Positions 8,909 to 17,475 of a stretch of DNA of 64,000 nucleotides are shown here, one piece after another. Position 1 is the stretch's first letter, and each line of letters opens with the position of its first letter. Under the pieces are notes generated by a model. That model was not told the origin of the DNA, did not search any database, and worked only from the letters and a program-made list of their open reading frames with translations. Source of the DNA: Fibrobacterota bacterium (GTDB lineage: Bacteria; Fibrobacterota; Chitinivibrionia; Chitinivibrionales; Chitinispirillaceae); the NCBI GenBank assembly GCA_023459055.1, contig JAEWVR010000017.1:62001-126000 (forward strand). The letters are read 5' to 3'. Made by a program: the position numbers and the translations under genes.

Positions 8909-10525
8909 ATGAAAACGGAATTGCACAGTGTTTATAGGTCAGATGAAAAAGGAGTTGCTATTTTTGTAACTCTGATACTGCTGTTTATTGTAACCATTGC
9001 CGGGGTGACAATTCTTGCGGTTGCCGGCCGCGACAGGATTGCATCAAGCGACATGTCAGCAGTACGGGTTGTTGCAGAGGCTGCAAACACTGCGCTTGAC
9101 GCATGCGAAAATCAGCTTTCCCAGAAATCCCCGTTAATGCTGTCGGTGCTTAATAAGTATCTAAAGGATAAATCGTACCGGTGGTTTTTTTCGACCGATT
9201 CGATGAGTGCAAATAAAGAGAAAAAAGTATCATTGGGTAATGGTTACTCCTATTCCGCAGAAATACTGGCCTATGATACGGCTAGCAATGTACTGCAGGT
9301 CCGGGGTATTGGGTACGGGCGTTCTGATGAGCGTAAAAGTGTGGTTGCACAGTACCGGCTTAGTGGTATTCAAAAAATTGTTGGTGGTGAAATTCCAAAA
9401 TACGCATTATATCTCGCAGGAAGAGGCCGAAATTTCGATATTCCGATTGAAGTTAGCGGTAATGTTTATATAGGACTGGATTTTCACTTTAATAACAATG
9501 CTGATGATTCTAAAATCCATGGTTTTCTGAAAACCGGAGTAGGCGCATTAAGTGGAATTGACACAACGAGTGGAATCGATGCATTGAATTTGTCAATTGA
9601 CAGCGGTGTATATATCGGGACTGGGTTAGCGATGAACAATGATCCATTCACATGCAGTAGCAGACTGGGAATTGAAGGTAATCTGTTTTTAAATTCTAAG
9701 TTGACAGTCAAGAGTGATGGCTGGTTCAATGGAACAATAATGAATGTTGGTTCGGGTGTAATTGATATGAGCGGAAATACAATTCATCACAGCGGTAAAA
9801 TTCCGATGAGCCGTGTAATAAATGCAAGCAAAGCGGATACTCTGAAACCAAAGATACCAGATATTGCACAAAAAGTTGGTGTAAGCAATACAAATGACAG
9901 TGCATGGGGATTAAATACAACAGGACTCAGGGATGTTGCCTACCCACTGCCTTTGGGTATTGATGCAGCGACATTGACGAATATGTATACTTCGTGTGAC
10001 CCGGTGCGAAAGAAAAATGGATATATGGTCGTGCATGATTCAGCTGGTTCTGTTGGCATAAATTACAGTAGTTATACTTTTAGCGGTAAAGTGATTTTTT
10101 TATTACAAAATGGACTTAACATAAATGGTAATTTTTTTGATATGACCTCTGATTCACGAATATTGATTATTGCCACTGGTGGAGCGGTATTAAACAGTTT
10201 TGGCGGTTACCATTCCAGATCATTTAATGGTCTGGTTTATCTAAGGGATTCAGCTTTCATACAAATGCAGGTTTATGGAACATATTCGATAAATGGGGCA
10301 ATCCACCTTGCTGATGCGAGATGTAAATGGCAAATGAACAATTCAACGTTTTATTTACCATCACTTGTAAAGTTTAATTTCGATGCATCAATGATAAGGG
10401 ACTTCGTATCGATGGGAATTATAACGATCCCGACACCTGGTGGCGCGACTCCATCGGCTACACCGGACCCATTAGTACTGACTGACTTCAAAATCCGTCC
10501 GGAATTGCTTAGTGTTTCATATTGA
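8909..10525 (+). CDS. PilX-like minor pilin, large secreted paralogue 2
   Basis: 538 residues, closely parallel to the protein at 5134 along its whole length: KGVAIFVTLILLFIVTIAGVTILAVA helix, NTALDACENQL, IGYGRSDERKSV, YRLSGIQ, NVYIGLDFHFNN, NGYMVVHD, and the final LTDFKIRPELLSVSY. The two copies bracket the three small pseudopilins. Sequence divergence in the central beta-rich domain is substantial, so this is an old duplication rather than a recent one. Role as for paralogue 1: a PilX-type minor pilin or a large exposed tip protein. Start at 8909, one base after the PilW-like stop. No strong SD is seen, so it is probably translated by coupling. Confidence 0.7.
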   Translation: MKTELHSVYRSDEKGVAIFVTLILLFIVTIAGVTILAVAGRDRIASSDMSAVRVVAEAANTALDACENQLSQKSPLMLSVLNKYLKDKSYRWFFSTDSMSANKEKKVSLGNGYSYSAEILAYDTASNVLQVRGIGYGRSDERKSVVAQYRLSGIQKIVGGEIPKYALYLAGRGRNFDIPIEVSGNVYIGLDFHFNNNADDSKIHGFLKTGVGALSGIDTTSGIDALNLSIDSGVYIGTGLAMNNDPFTCSSRLGIEGNLFLNSKLTVKSDGWFNGTIMNVGSGVIDMSGNTIHHSGKIPMSRVINASKADTLKPKIPDIAQKVGVSNTNDSAWGLNTTGLRDVAYPLPLGIDAATLTNMYTSCDPVRKKNGYMVVHDSAGSVGINYSSYTFSGKVIFLLQNGLNINGNFFDMTSDSRILIIATGGAVLNSFGGYHSRSFNGLVYLRDSAFIQMQVYGTYSINGAIHLADARCKWQMNNSTFYLPSLVKFNFDASMIRDFVSMGIITIPTPGGATPSATPDPLVLTDFKIRPELLSVSY

Positions 10526-10537
10526 CAAGGTGATCCA

Positions 10538-10546
10538 TGATATAAT
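10538..10546 (+). promoter_or_regulatory. Extended -10 promoter before the amidohydrolase gene
   Basis: TGATATAAT (TGnTATAAT form) ends 11 bases before the ATG at 10558. TTGACA at 10522-10527 is only 13 bases from the -10 and partly forms the stop codon of the pilin gene, so it is unlikely to act as a -35. The predicted leader is only about five bases, that is a nearly leaderless mRNA. It suggests the amidohydrolase gene is transcribed apart from the pilin operon. Confidence 0.45.
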
Positions 10547-10557
10547 ACAGTACCTGT

Positions 10558-11262
10558 ATGCGAAAAAAGAATGCGCTACTTATAACATGTGAACATGGCG
10601 GGAATACAGTCCCGTCTGAGTACAGATATTTGTTTAACAATAAGGACATTCTTACCACACACCATGGGTATGATCCAGGGGCGCTGCCACTTGCAAAGAA
10701 AATTGCTATTTACAACCACTGCGATTTACAGTATGAAACAATTTGCCGGCTCCTTGTAGATCAGAACCGTTCAGTCGGGCATGCATCACTATTTTCCCGT
10801 TACTCGCAACAGTTGTTACAAGTTGAACGTGAATTACTGCTTGTCAGATACTACCATCCGTATCATCAAAAAATACTCTCTCTGCTTCAGGAAAATCTCT
10901 CCGCAAAACTACTCACAATTCATTTGTCACTACATACCTTTACACCGGTACTTGATGGCGTGGAGAGGAAGGCTGATGTTGGAATTCTTTATGATCCGTC
11001 AAGAACGGTCGAGTCTAATAGTGCTGAACGGCTAAAAAAACATCTTAAGGAACAAATTGACGGAATCAGAGTGCGCCGTAACTATCCGTACAAGGGTATC
11101 AGTGACGGGCTTACCGCGTGGCTTAGAAAAAAGTATAGTTATGCCGTTTATTGCGGTATAGAAATAGAGATTAATCAGAAACACTATATGGAAAAAACCG
11201 CTATCTGGAAACAGCTTTCCGTGCACCTTCCCCGTATTATTGGCGAACTCCATAATTTTTAA
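10558..11262 (+). CDS. N-formylglutamate amidohydrolase family protein
   Basis: 234 residues of the N-formylglutamate amidohydrolase/HutG2-like family, zinc-dependent enzymes that release formate or another acyl group from N-acylated glutamate. Seen: LLITCEHGGNTVPSEY with the metal-binding Glu-His pair near residues 11-12, THHGYDPGALPLAKKIA (Asp and substrate arginine-binding region) and LSLHTFTP in the middle of the chain. There is no histidine-utilisation gene nearby. The protein belongs functionally with the C39/RimK/GCS2 genes at 1449-4978; such family members recur beside ATP-grasp and GCS2 ligases (recalled). Inference: it hydrolyses the amide made by the ligases or removes a protecting formyl group. 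The pilin operon now separates it from its partners. Confidence 0.75.
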   Translation: MRKKNALLITCEHGGNTVPSEYRYLFNNKDILTTHHGYDPGALPLAKKIAIYNHCDLQYETICRLLVDQNRSVGHASLFSRYSQQLLQVERELLLVRYYHPYHQKILSLLQENLSAKLLTIHLSLHTFTPVLDGVERKADVGILYDPSRTVESNSAERLKKHLKEQIDGIRVRRNYPYKGISDGLTAWLRKKYSYAVYCGIEIEINQKHYMEKTAIWKQLSVHLPRIIGELHNF

Positions 11263-11387
11263 TGATTTTGTGACACCGTCACGTTGCACAATTTATCTTT
11301 AAAACCTACTGTAATTGGTTTTAAAACGTTTGACAGGTTATCATGATCTGTCCGGTGCTCTGAAATATTGAACAAAGTATTCATACC

Positions 11388-12212
11388 ATGAAAAAGACTA
11401 TAGAGTTTCTGCAGAATAAAAAAAAGGCCGGAACGCCAATTACGATGCTTACTGCGTATGATTATCCTACCGCAAAACTTGAAGACGAGGCTGGTATTGA
11501 TGTTGTGCTTATCGGAGATAGTGTCGGAACAAACATGCTTGGGTATGCATCCGAAAAAGAGGTAACACTTGCCGACATGGCACATCACACAAGAGCGGTT
11601 TCCCGTGGCGTTCAATCAGCGTATATAATTACAGATCTTCCATATGGAACTGCCGAAGAGCCGTTTGCAGCATATGAAAATGCTGCATATCTTATTGATC
11701 AGGGTGCTGATTGCGTGAAAATTGAGGGTTGGAAAGAGAAAAAAAGCGTGATTGCCAATATCGTTTCCAAGGGAATTGCGGTGTGCGGGCATATCGGCTA
11801 TAATCCTCAGACGCACGGCTCCAAAGCAACGGTATTCGGAAAAACATCAATGGAAGCTCTTGATCTTATCGAAAGCGCAAAAGCACTGGAAAATGCAGGT
11901 GCAATAATGATTGTCGTCGAGAAAGTCCCTCAGGAGATTACATCACTGATTGATCACGAGGTTAAGATCCCGGTGATCGGGATCGGCAGTGGAAAAACAG
12001 ATGGCCAGGTACTTGTAGTGAACGATATTCTTGGACTTGCACCAAAAGTTTTCCGTCATGCTCACAAGTATGCGGATGTATTGGCAGCTACACAACAGGC
12101 AATTGCATCGTATTGCCGTGATGTCGAATCGGGTATCTTTCCATTTGAAAATAATGTAGCACATTGCGAATCTGCAGAATACGAGAAACTAAAAAAAATT
12201 CGGAATGTGTGA
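11388..12212 (+). CDS. panB: 3-methyl-2-oxobutanoate hydroxymethyltransferase
   Basis: 274 residues, the normal length of PanB, which transfers a hydroxymethyl group from methylene-tetrahydrofolate to alpha-ketoisovalerate, giving ketopantoate for pantothenate and CoA. Seen: TMLTAYDYPTAKLEDEAGIDVVLIGDSVG (Mg ligand Asp in IGDS), DMAHHTRAVSRG, the DLPYGT segment, VKIEGW, CGHIGYNPQT with the substrate Glu/Lys region, and the IPVIGIGSG loop. Cytoplasmic barrel enzyme. It stands alone between the amidohydrolase gene and the importer operon; no panC or panD is adjacent. The PanP-like decarboxylase domain at 26502 could in principle supply the beta-alanine of the same pathway (inference). Confidence 0.95.
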   Translation: MKKTIEFLQNKKKAGTPITMLTAYDYPTAKLEDEAGIDVVLIGDSVGTNMLGYASEKEVTLADMAHHTRAVSRGVQSAYIITDLPYGTAEEPFAAYENAAYLIDQGADCVKIEGWKEKKSVIANIVSKGIAVCGHIGYNPQTHGSKATVFGKTSMEALDLIESAKALENAGAIMIVVEKVPQEITSLIDHEVKIPVIGIGSGKTDGQVLVVNDILGLAPKVFRHAHKYADVLAATQQAIASYCRDVESGIFPFENNVAHCESAEYEKLKKIRNV

Positions 12213-12728
12213 TCGTACCGACTAATTTCTTCTGGCGATCTACTTATACGTTGCAAACTACTGCTTTCAGGCAAAGGAATTTAATGCAGTGATAAAAAAC
12301 GGGCATTTTTTGGCTAAAAATTAATTTCCTGCAATTTCTTTCATTTTACGGAAATAATAAGAACAACATTTCCAGAAAAAATTAAACGATATTGATAGGT
12401 GTGATGATTCGAATAAGGTTTTTTATAGCAAACCGAATCTAAAAGTCACAAGGTGATAGTTTGTCGTTTTGATATAAAGGAAAAAAGCAAAAAATCTGGT
12501 GCATTATTTTTTGACATTTTTTGGTATGAAGAGTTTCTGATATATAGGTATTGAATCGGTTAAAATATTTTCAAAGAGATCAGTTTTAAAAAGAAAACTG
12601 GATTTATATTAAACCGGAGCCTTTCATATCAACACAGTATATCTTGTTAACAGACATATAGTTACTAAATATTTAACAGTGTGTACTCAATGCAAACATT
12701 TAACCGGCAAAAGGAATGCAGAGTCATT
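12213..12728. other. AT-rich intergenic leader of the importer operon
   Basis: 516 bases without a supportable gene. A small hairpin (CAGTTTT, six-base loop, AAAACTG) lies at 12581-12600. TTGACA occurs at 12511-12516, but the nearest -10-like hexamer, TATATA at 12541, is 24 bases away, so no promoter is called. The length of the gap suggests a long regulated leader for the downstream transporter. Confidence 0.5.
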
Positions 12729-14567
12729 ATGAACAGAAACTTTAAGTTTAAGGGTTTAATTGCAGGCGCACTTTTGTGTGGTCTGATCGGCTGCGGTGGT
12801 GGCGAAAAGAAAGCCTCTACTACGAAAGAATCAGATGCTGGATCACCTTTCCCACGTTCAAAAACATTGTACCTCGCAGGTTCACAATGGGGAGATCCAA
12901 CAACGTTTAATCCGATGGCTGATATATGGGCATCAACATGGCCGGTTGGTAAGGGTGCTTTCAATCTGGTATATGAACCACTTCTTTCTTTCAATGCACT
13001 TGATGGAAAGTTTGAGCCATGCCTTGGAACACTTGTTTCCAAGAGTGGTGATGAGATTGTTATCGATATCAATCCTGAAGCAAAATGGAGTGATGGTCAG
13101 AAGGTTACATCTGCTGATGTTAAGTTCATTAATGAAATAGGCCGTCGTTTCAAGGATGCACCTACAGCTATTAATGCTGAATACTTTACAGAAATCAAAG
13201 TGGAAAAAGTTCAGAACAATGGTGTTGAAACTGAGCGTCTTACATTTGTCGTTGAGAAAAAGGTTCGGAATAATCCTCTGATTGTCCTTGACCATATCAC
13301 ACAAACCCGTATTTACCCGGCACATGTCTGGGAAAAGGCTCTTGCGGATAATGGTAATGATCTGAGTGCTGTGCAGAAAATCCAGGTTGATGGATCCGCT
13401 GTTGTTTCGGGTCCCTACAAGACTGAAGCTGCAACAAATGAAAAGATTGTTCTAAAGCGTCGGGATGACTATTGGGGAAATAAAGCATTGTTCGGTGGTA
13501 AAATGCCTGCTCCGGAGTTTATCATCCATCCGATCTTCAAGAGCAACGATGCATTCGCAATTGCTTTGCAGAAGGGTGAACTTGATGGATCACAGACATT
13601 TATTCCACGTATCTGGATGAAACAGAAAGATGGAGTAAAGACTTGGTTTGATCAGGCACCATATTTCCTCGCTGGTGCACTTCCGATTTTCGTAATGAAC
13701 ACAACAAAAGCTCCTACAAACGATAAAAATTTCCGTCGTGCAATGGCTGCAGCTATAAACTATAACGATGTAAAAGAACTCGCAGTTTCAGGTTATTCCC
13801 CGGATATTCAGCCTGGCCTTATTATGGCAGGAATCGGTATGGAAGGAAAGTACTTTAATGCTGATGATGCAAAACAGTTTGGTGTCAGCTATGATCCGGC
13901 ACTTGCAAAGAAGATCCTTGCAGATGCAGGGTACAAGTCAGTTTATAAAGCCGATGGAACACTTGACTATATGACCGATAAAAAAGGGACAAAACTTCCA
14001 ACACTGTTTATCAAGTCGCCGGCTGGATGGTCTGACTGGGAAGCTATTGTTACTATAGCAGTTAAAGGTCTTCGTGCAGCAGGTATCGATGCACGTGAGG
14101 GTTTTGTTGACGCAAGTCTTTACTGGCCTGCCCGTGGATCTGGTGATTTTGATATTCTTCTGACAAAACCGGATAATGCTGTGTTGCCATCAACTCCATG
14201 GAGCCGTTTTTTCCAGGTTATGACATCAAGTACATGGAGACCGATCGGTCAGAATATGAATGAAAACTATGGCCGCTATAACAATCCGAAGTCAAAAGAA
14301 TTTAATCCGATGGTTGAAAAACTGTTAAAAGAAATACCGACAATTTCAGATCCTGCAAAACTTGCTGAGGCATATCGTGCACTTAATAAGATTTTCATGA
14401 TGGAACAGCCGGCAATTCCTCTTGCTTACCTGCCTGAACAGTTTTATGAATTCAGCGAGTCCCGTTGGACTGGCTGGCCAACTGCAGCAAATCCATATGC
14501 ACCGCCACTTCTTCCATGGGTTGGTGCAAGTACAAAAATTCTATGGCAGTTACAGTTAGCAAAGTAA
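12729..14567 (+). CDS. Family 5 ABC-importer solute-binding lipoprotein
   Basis: 612 residues from the ATG at 12729. Seen: lipoprotein signal MNRNFKFKGLIAGALLCGLIGC with lipobox LIGC and lipidated Cys22, then the SBP_bac_5 fold (FNLVYEPLLSFNALDGKFEPCLG, VVSGPYKTEA, FRRAMAAAINYNDV, DADDAKQFGVSYDPALAKKILADAGYK). It is longer than most dipeptide binders (about 530). A further in-frame ATG at 12681 would put the signal peptide 16 residues in and is less likely. First gene of the importer operon. Inference: the ligand is a cello- or other oligosaccharide rather than a peptide, because GH51 and two GH94 phosphorylases follow directly and Dpp/Opp-type cellobiose importers are known in Thermotoga and Pyrococcus. 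Confidence 0.85.
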   Translation: MNRNFKFKGLIAGALLCGLIGCGGGEKKASTTKESDAGSPFPRSKTLYLAGSQWGDPTTFNPMADIWASTWPVGKGAFNLVYEPLLSFNALDGKFEPCLGTLVSKSGDEIVIDINPEAKWSDGQKVTSADVKFINEIGRRFKDAPTAINAEYFTEIKVEKVQNNGVETERLTFVVEKKVRNNPLIVLDHITQTRIYPAHVWEKALADNGNDLSAVQKIQVDGSAVVSGPYKTEAATNEKIVLKRRDDYWGNKALFGGKMPAPEFIIHPIFKSNDAFAIALQKGELDGSQTFIPRIWMKQKDGVKTWFDQAPYFLAGALPIFVMNTTKAPTNDKNFRRAMAAAINYNDVKELAVSGYSPDIQPGLIMAGIGMEGKYFNADDAKQFGVSYDPALAKKILADAGYKSVYKADGTLDYMTDKKGTKLPTLFIKSPAGWSDWEAIVTIAVKGLRAAGIDAREGFVDASLYWPARGSGDFDILLTKPDNAVLPSTPWSRFFQVMTSSTWRPIGQNMNENYGRYNNPKSKEFNPMVEKLLKEIPTISDPAKLAEAYRALNKIFMMEQPAIPLAYLPEQFYEFSESRWTGWPTAANPYAPPLLPWVGASTKILWQLQLAK

Positions 14568-14581
14568 ATTAAGGAATATAC

Positions 14582-15655
14582 ATGCTTAAACAGTATCCTA
14601 CATTACGGTATATACTGCAGAGAGGAGGGTGGTATTTTATCACCTTCGTCGTAGCAGTGGCGATTAATTTTTATCTTCCCCGACTTGGAAGCAATAATCC
14701 TGTGAAAATTATCATGGGTAATACTTCACAGGGGTTGAGTAGTGAAGCAGTCAAGGAAAAGGAAGAGAAATATCTGAAAGAGTTCGGACTTGTCAAAGTA
14801 AAGAATGGCAAGATTGTCCGTAATGAAGACGGGAGTCCTGTTAAGGCATCTATTCTCGAACAGTTTATAAGTTATGTTGGAATGTGTTTCAAGGGTGACC
14901 TTGGAACATCATTCCAGAAGTATCCTAAAAAGGTGCTTGACGTAATAAAGGATGCTGTGCCATGGACAATTGCATTACAACTACCAACGATTCTGTTTGG
15001 GTGGATTGTAGGAAACGTCCTTGGAGCACTGGCGGCATACAAGCGGGGTATCTTTGACAGAGTATTTTTTCCGGTTTCTCTGCTTTTGAGTTCATTACCG
15101 TTTTTTGTGTTCGGAATGCTCCTTGTTTACCAGTTTGCGGTTGTCTGGGACTGCTTCCCGGCGATGGGTGGATATGCTGGAGATCTTATTCCAACGTTTT
15201 CATGGGCATTTTTCAGTTCTGCTGCGTACCACTATGTGCTTCCATTCTTTTCGATCTTCCTTATTGCTGCAGGTGGTCAGGCGATTGGAATGCGTTCAAT
15301 GGGTATTTACGAATTAGGAACAGATTATATAAAGTATGCAAAGTGGCTCGGGCTTAAAGAGACACGTATTATTGCATATCTGTTTAGAAACGCGATGCTG
15401 CCGCAGCTCACCGGGCTTGCGCTTTCTCTTGGTACCATGATCGGTGGCGCACTGATTACAGAGATGATCTTCTCCTATCCGGGTCTTGGTATGGCGATGC
15501 TTACAGCAATTCAGAATAATGATTACCCAATGATTCAGGGGTGTACGCTGCTGATAACAGTCTGTGTGCTTATCGCTAACTTTACTGTTGATATTTTGAT
15601 CGGATTCCTTGACCCGCGTGTTAAGGCTGGTTTACAGATTGGGAAGGGGAATTGA
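14582..15655 (+). CDS. ABC importer permease, DppB type
   Basis: 357 residues with six predicted membrane helices. The first helix (residues about 15-35) is followed by an approximately 85-residue periplasmic segment before helix two, a feature of the oligosaccharide branch of this family; typical DppB has a shorter one. Seen: GDLGTSFQKYPKKVLDVI before helix two, and the cytoplasmic EAA loop KYAKWLGLKETRIIAYLFRNAMLPQLTG that docks on the ATPases, then EMIFSYPGLG. It forms the inner-membrane channel with the next gene. 14 bases separate it from the binding protein and 3 from the next permease. Confidence 0.9.
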   Translation: MLKQYPTLRYILQRGGWYFITFVVAVAINFYLPRLGSNNPVKIIMGNTSQGLSSEAVKEKEEKYLKEFGLVKVKNGKIVRNEDGSPVKASILEQFISYVGMCFKGDLGTSFQKYPKKVLDVIKDAVPWTIALQLPTILFGWIVGNVLGALAAYKRGIFDRVFFPVSLLLSSLPFFVFGMLLVYQFAVVWDCFPAMGGYAGDLIPTFSWAFFSSAAYHYVLPFFSIFLIAAGGQAIGMRSMGIYELGTDYIKYAKWLGLKETRIIAYLFRNAMLPQLTGLALSLGTMIGGALITEMIFSYPGLGMAMLTAIQNNDYPMIQGCTLLITVCVLIANFTVDILIGFLDPRVKAGLQIGKGN

Positions 15656-15658
15656 CGC

Positions 15659-16492
15659 ATGAAACAGTTTTTAAGTCTATTCAAATCACCGATGTTTGTA
15701 ATTGGTTTTTCGCTTTTCATAGGGACACTGCTACTTGCACTTTTGGGCCCGTTGGTGTTTAACATTACAACGGAACGTGTAGGTGTGCAGTATGCACCAC
15801 CATCAGGAAAATACTGGTTTGGCTGTGATGACCTCGGGCGGGATTATGTTTCTCTGCTCATTAAGGGCCTGCAGGCGTCACTGTATGTTGGATTTCTTGC
15901 CGGAATCATTGCAACTACACTTGGAACGCTTCTTGGAATATATGGTGGATTTAAGGGTGGGCTTGTTGATGATATCATAAATATGGTAACGAATCTTTTT
16001 ATCGTTATTCCATCAATTGTGATAATTATTCTTATCAGTGCAAGTTTTAGTGAAGGTCGCTCGCTGACTCTGATTGCAGTGATTATCGGTATGACTGCAT
16101 GGACATGGAGCGCCCGTGCTGTTCGTGCACAATCATCAGCGCTTAAAAGTAAAGATCATATCTCACTTGCAAAGATGAATGGTGCGAATACGTTTGCGGT
16201 GATAACGCTTCATATTCTTCCCTATCTTGCATCATATGTATTCATGGTATTTATTCTTCAGGTAGCCACCGGAATTCTTACCGAGGCAGCTATTTCAATG
16301 ATCGGGCTCGGGCCGCTTGACACAGTGTCACTTGGAACGATTCTCAATCAGGCTAAAAATAATGGTGCTCTCAGTGATGGTATATGGTGGGCGTTTATGC
16401 CTGCAACAGTAATAATAACAATAGTCGTGTTTGCATTATATCTGATTAATACGTCTGCTGAAGGCGTTTTCAATCCCCGCTTGCGAAAGTAA
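15659..16492 (+). CDS. ABC importer permease, DppC type
   Basis: 277 residues, five to six membrane helices. Seen: the DppC signature region KYWFGCDDLGRDYVSLLIKGLQASLYVGF after the first helix, GIYGGFKGGLVDDIINMVTNLFIVIPSIV, and the EAA loop (SLAKMNGANTFAVITLHILPYLASYV). The length is usual for DppC. It pairs with the DppB-type permease in the inner membrane; the C-terminal AEGVFNPRLRK is also typical. It lies three bases after the DppB gene and 11 before the first ATPase gene. Confidence 0.9.
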   Translation: MKQFLSLFKSPMFVIGFSLFIGTLLLALLGPLVFNITTERVGVQYAPPSGKYWFGCDDLGRDYVSLLIKGLQASLYVGFLAGIIATTLGTLLGIYGGFKGGLVDDIINMVTNLFIVIPSIVIIILISASFSEGRSLTLIAVIIGMTAWTWSARAVRAQSSALKSKDHISLAKMNGANTFAVITLHILPYLASYVFMVFILQVATGILTEAAISMIGLGPLDTVSLGTILNQAKNNGALSDGIWWAFMPATVIITIVVFALYLINTSAEGVFNPRLRK

Positions 16493-16503
16493 ACAGGAAG
16501 TAT

Positions 16504-17475
16504 ATGGCAATATTTGAAGTTGATAATCTGAGTCTTCATTATCTTACCCGTTTCGGAAAGAAGATCCACGCGGTTACCGGTGTGACTTTCAATATGGAAA
16601 AGGGTGAGATACTTGGCATCGCCGGGGAATCCGGATGCGGCAAATCTACTCTTGTAAACGGTTTGATGGGCCTTTTTATTCCACCGTTATATCCCACAAC
16701 CGGTGATGTACGTGTGAATGGGGAATCGCTGATGAATCGTACGCCGAATGATATTCGTCAGAATGTTTTATCCCGTAAAGTGTCAATGATTCCGCAGGGT
16801 GCGTTTAATGCGCTTAATCCTACACGTAAAGTAAAGGATATTGCAGCGGATGTAATGGCAGCTCATCTGAAAAATGTTGATAAAAAAGAGATCTACGATC
16901 GTCTGGTTGAACGGTTTAATCTTTTTGGAATGGATACGAAGAAAGTTCTGAATTCATTTCCGATTCAGTTAACAGCCGGAGAACGTCAGCGGTCAGTTAT
17001 CGGCATATCAACGCTATTGAATCCTCAAATGGTTATCGCTGATGAACCAACGTCGGCGCTTGATGTTACAACGCAAAAAGTGGTAATACGTCTGATATTC
17101 GATCTTCTTGAAAAAGGTATCTTCTCAACAATGATTTTTATCACCCATGAGCTTCCATTGTTGCGTCATGTGGCTGATAATATAGGTATTATGTATGCAG
17201 GTGAGTTTGTCGAATATGGAACGACAGATCAAATCGTTTTTGATCCCCGTCATCCGTATACAAAAGCTCTGATGGGTGCGATGCTTAGTGCTGAGCCTGG
17301 TCAGAAGCAGAAAAAACCAACTGCTATTGAAGGTGCTCCGCCTAATCTGGGAAATCCGATTTTCGGATGCCGTTTTGCGGATCGCTGTCCGGTAGCAAAA
17401 GAGGATTGCAAAAAAAGTGAACAGGAAATCAGAATGGTCGCAGGAAGACAGGTGAGGTGTCAGTATGCAGAATAA
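16504..17475 (+). CDS. ABC importer ATPase, DppD type, with altered signature motif
   Basis: 323 residues. Seen: Walker A GESGCGKST at residues 41-49, Q-loop near MIPQGAFNALNPTRKV, Walker B MVIADEPTSALD, switch His in FITHELPLLRHVADN, and the C-terminal oligopeptide-type tail with four cysteines (GCRFADRCPVAKEDC..VRC) known from DppD/OppD proteins. Odd: the ABC signature reads LTAGERQRS instead of LSGGQ-R, so this subunit may form a degenerate ATP site while the partner at 17465 (LSGGQMQRM) carries the canonical one. It overlaps the next gene by 11 bases. Confidence 0.9.
   Translation: MAIFEVDNLSLHYLTRFGKKIHAVTGVTFNMEKGEILGIAGESGCGKSTLVNGLMGLFIPPLYPTTGDVRVNGESLMNRTPNDIRQNVLSRKVSMIPQGAFNALNPTRKVKDIAADVMAAHLKNVDKKEIYDRLVERFNLFGMDTKKVLNSFPIQLTAGERQRSVIGISTLLNPQMVIADEPTSALDVTTQKVVIRLIFDLLEKGIFSTMIFITHELPLLRHVADNIGIMYAGEFVEYGTTDQIVFDPRHPYTKALMGAMLSAEPGQKQKKPTAIEGAPPNLGNPIFGCRFADRCPVAKEDCKKSEQEIRMVAGRQVRCQYAE

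Noticed and set aside
12511..12546. TTGACA box considered as promoter of the importer operon
   Set aside because: The nearest -10-like hexamer is 24 bases downstream, outside the functional spacing range.
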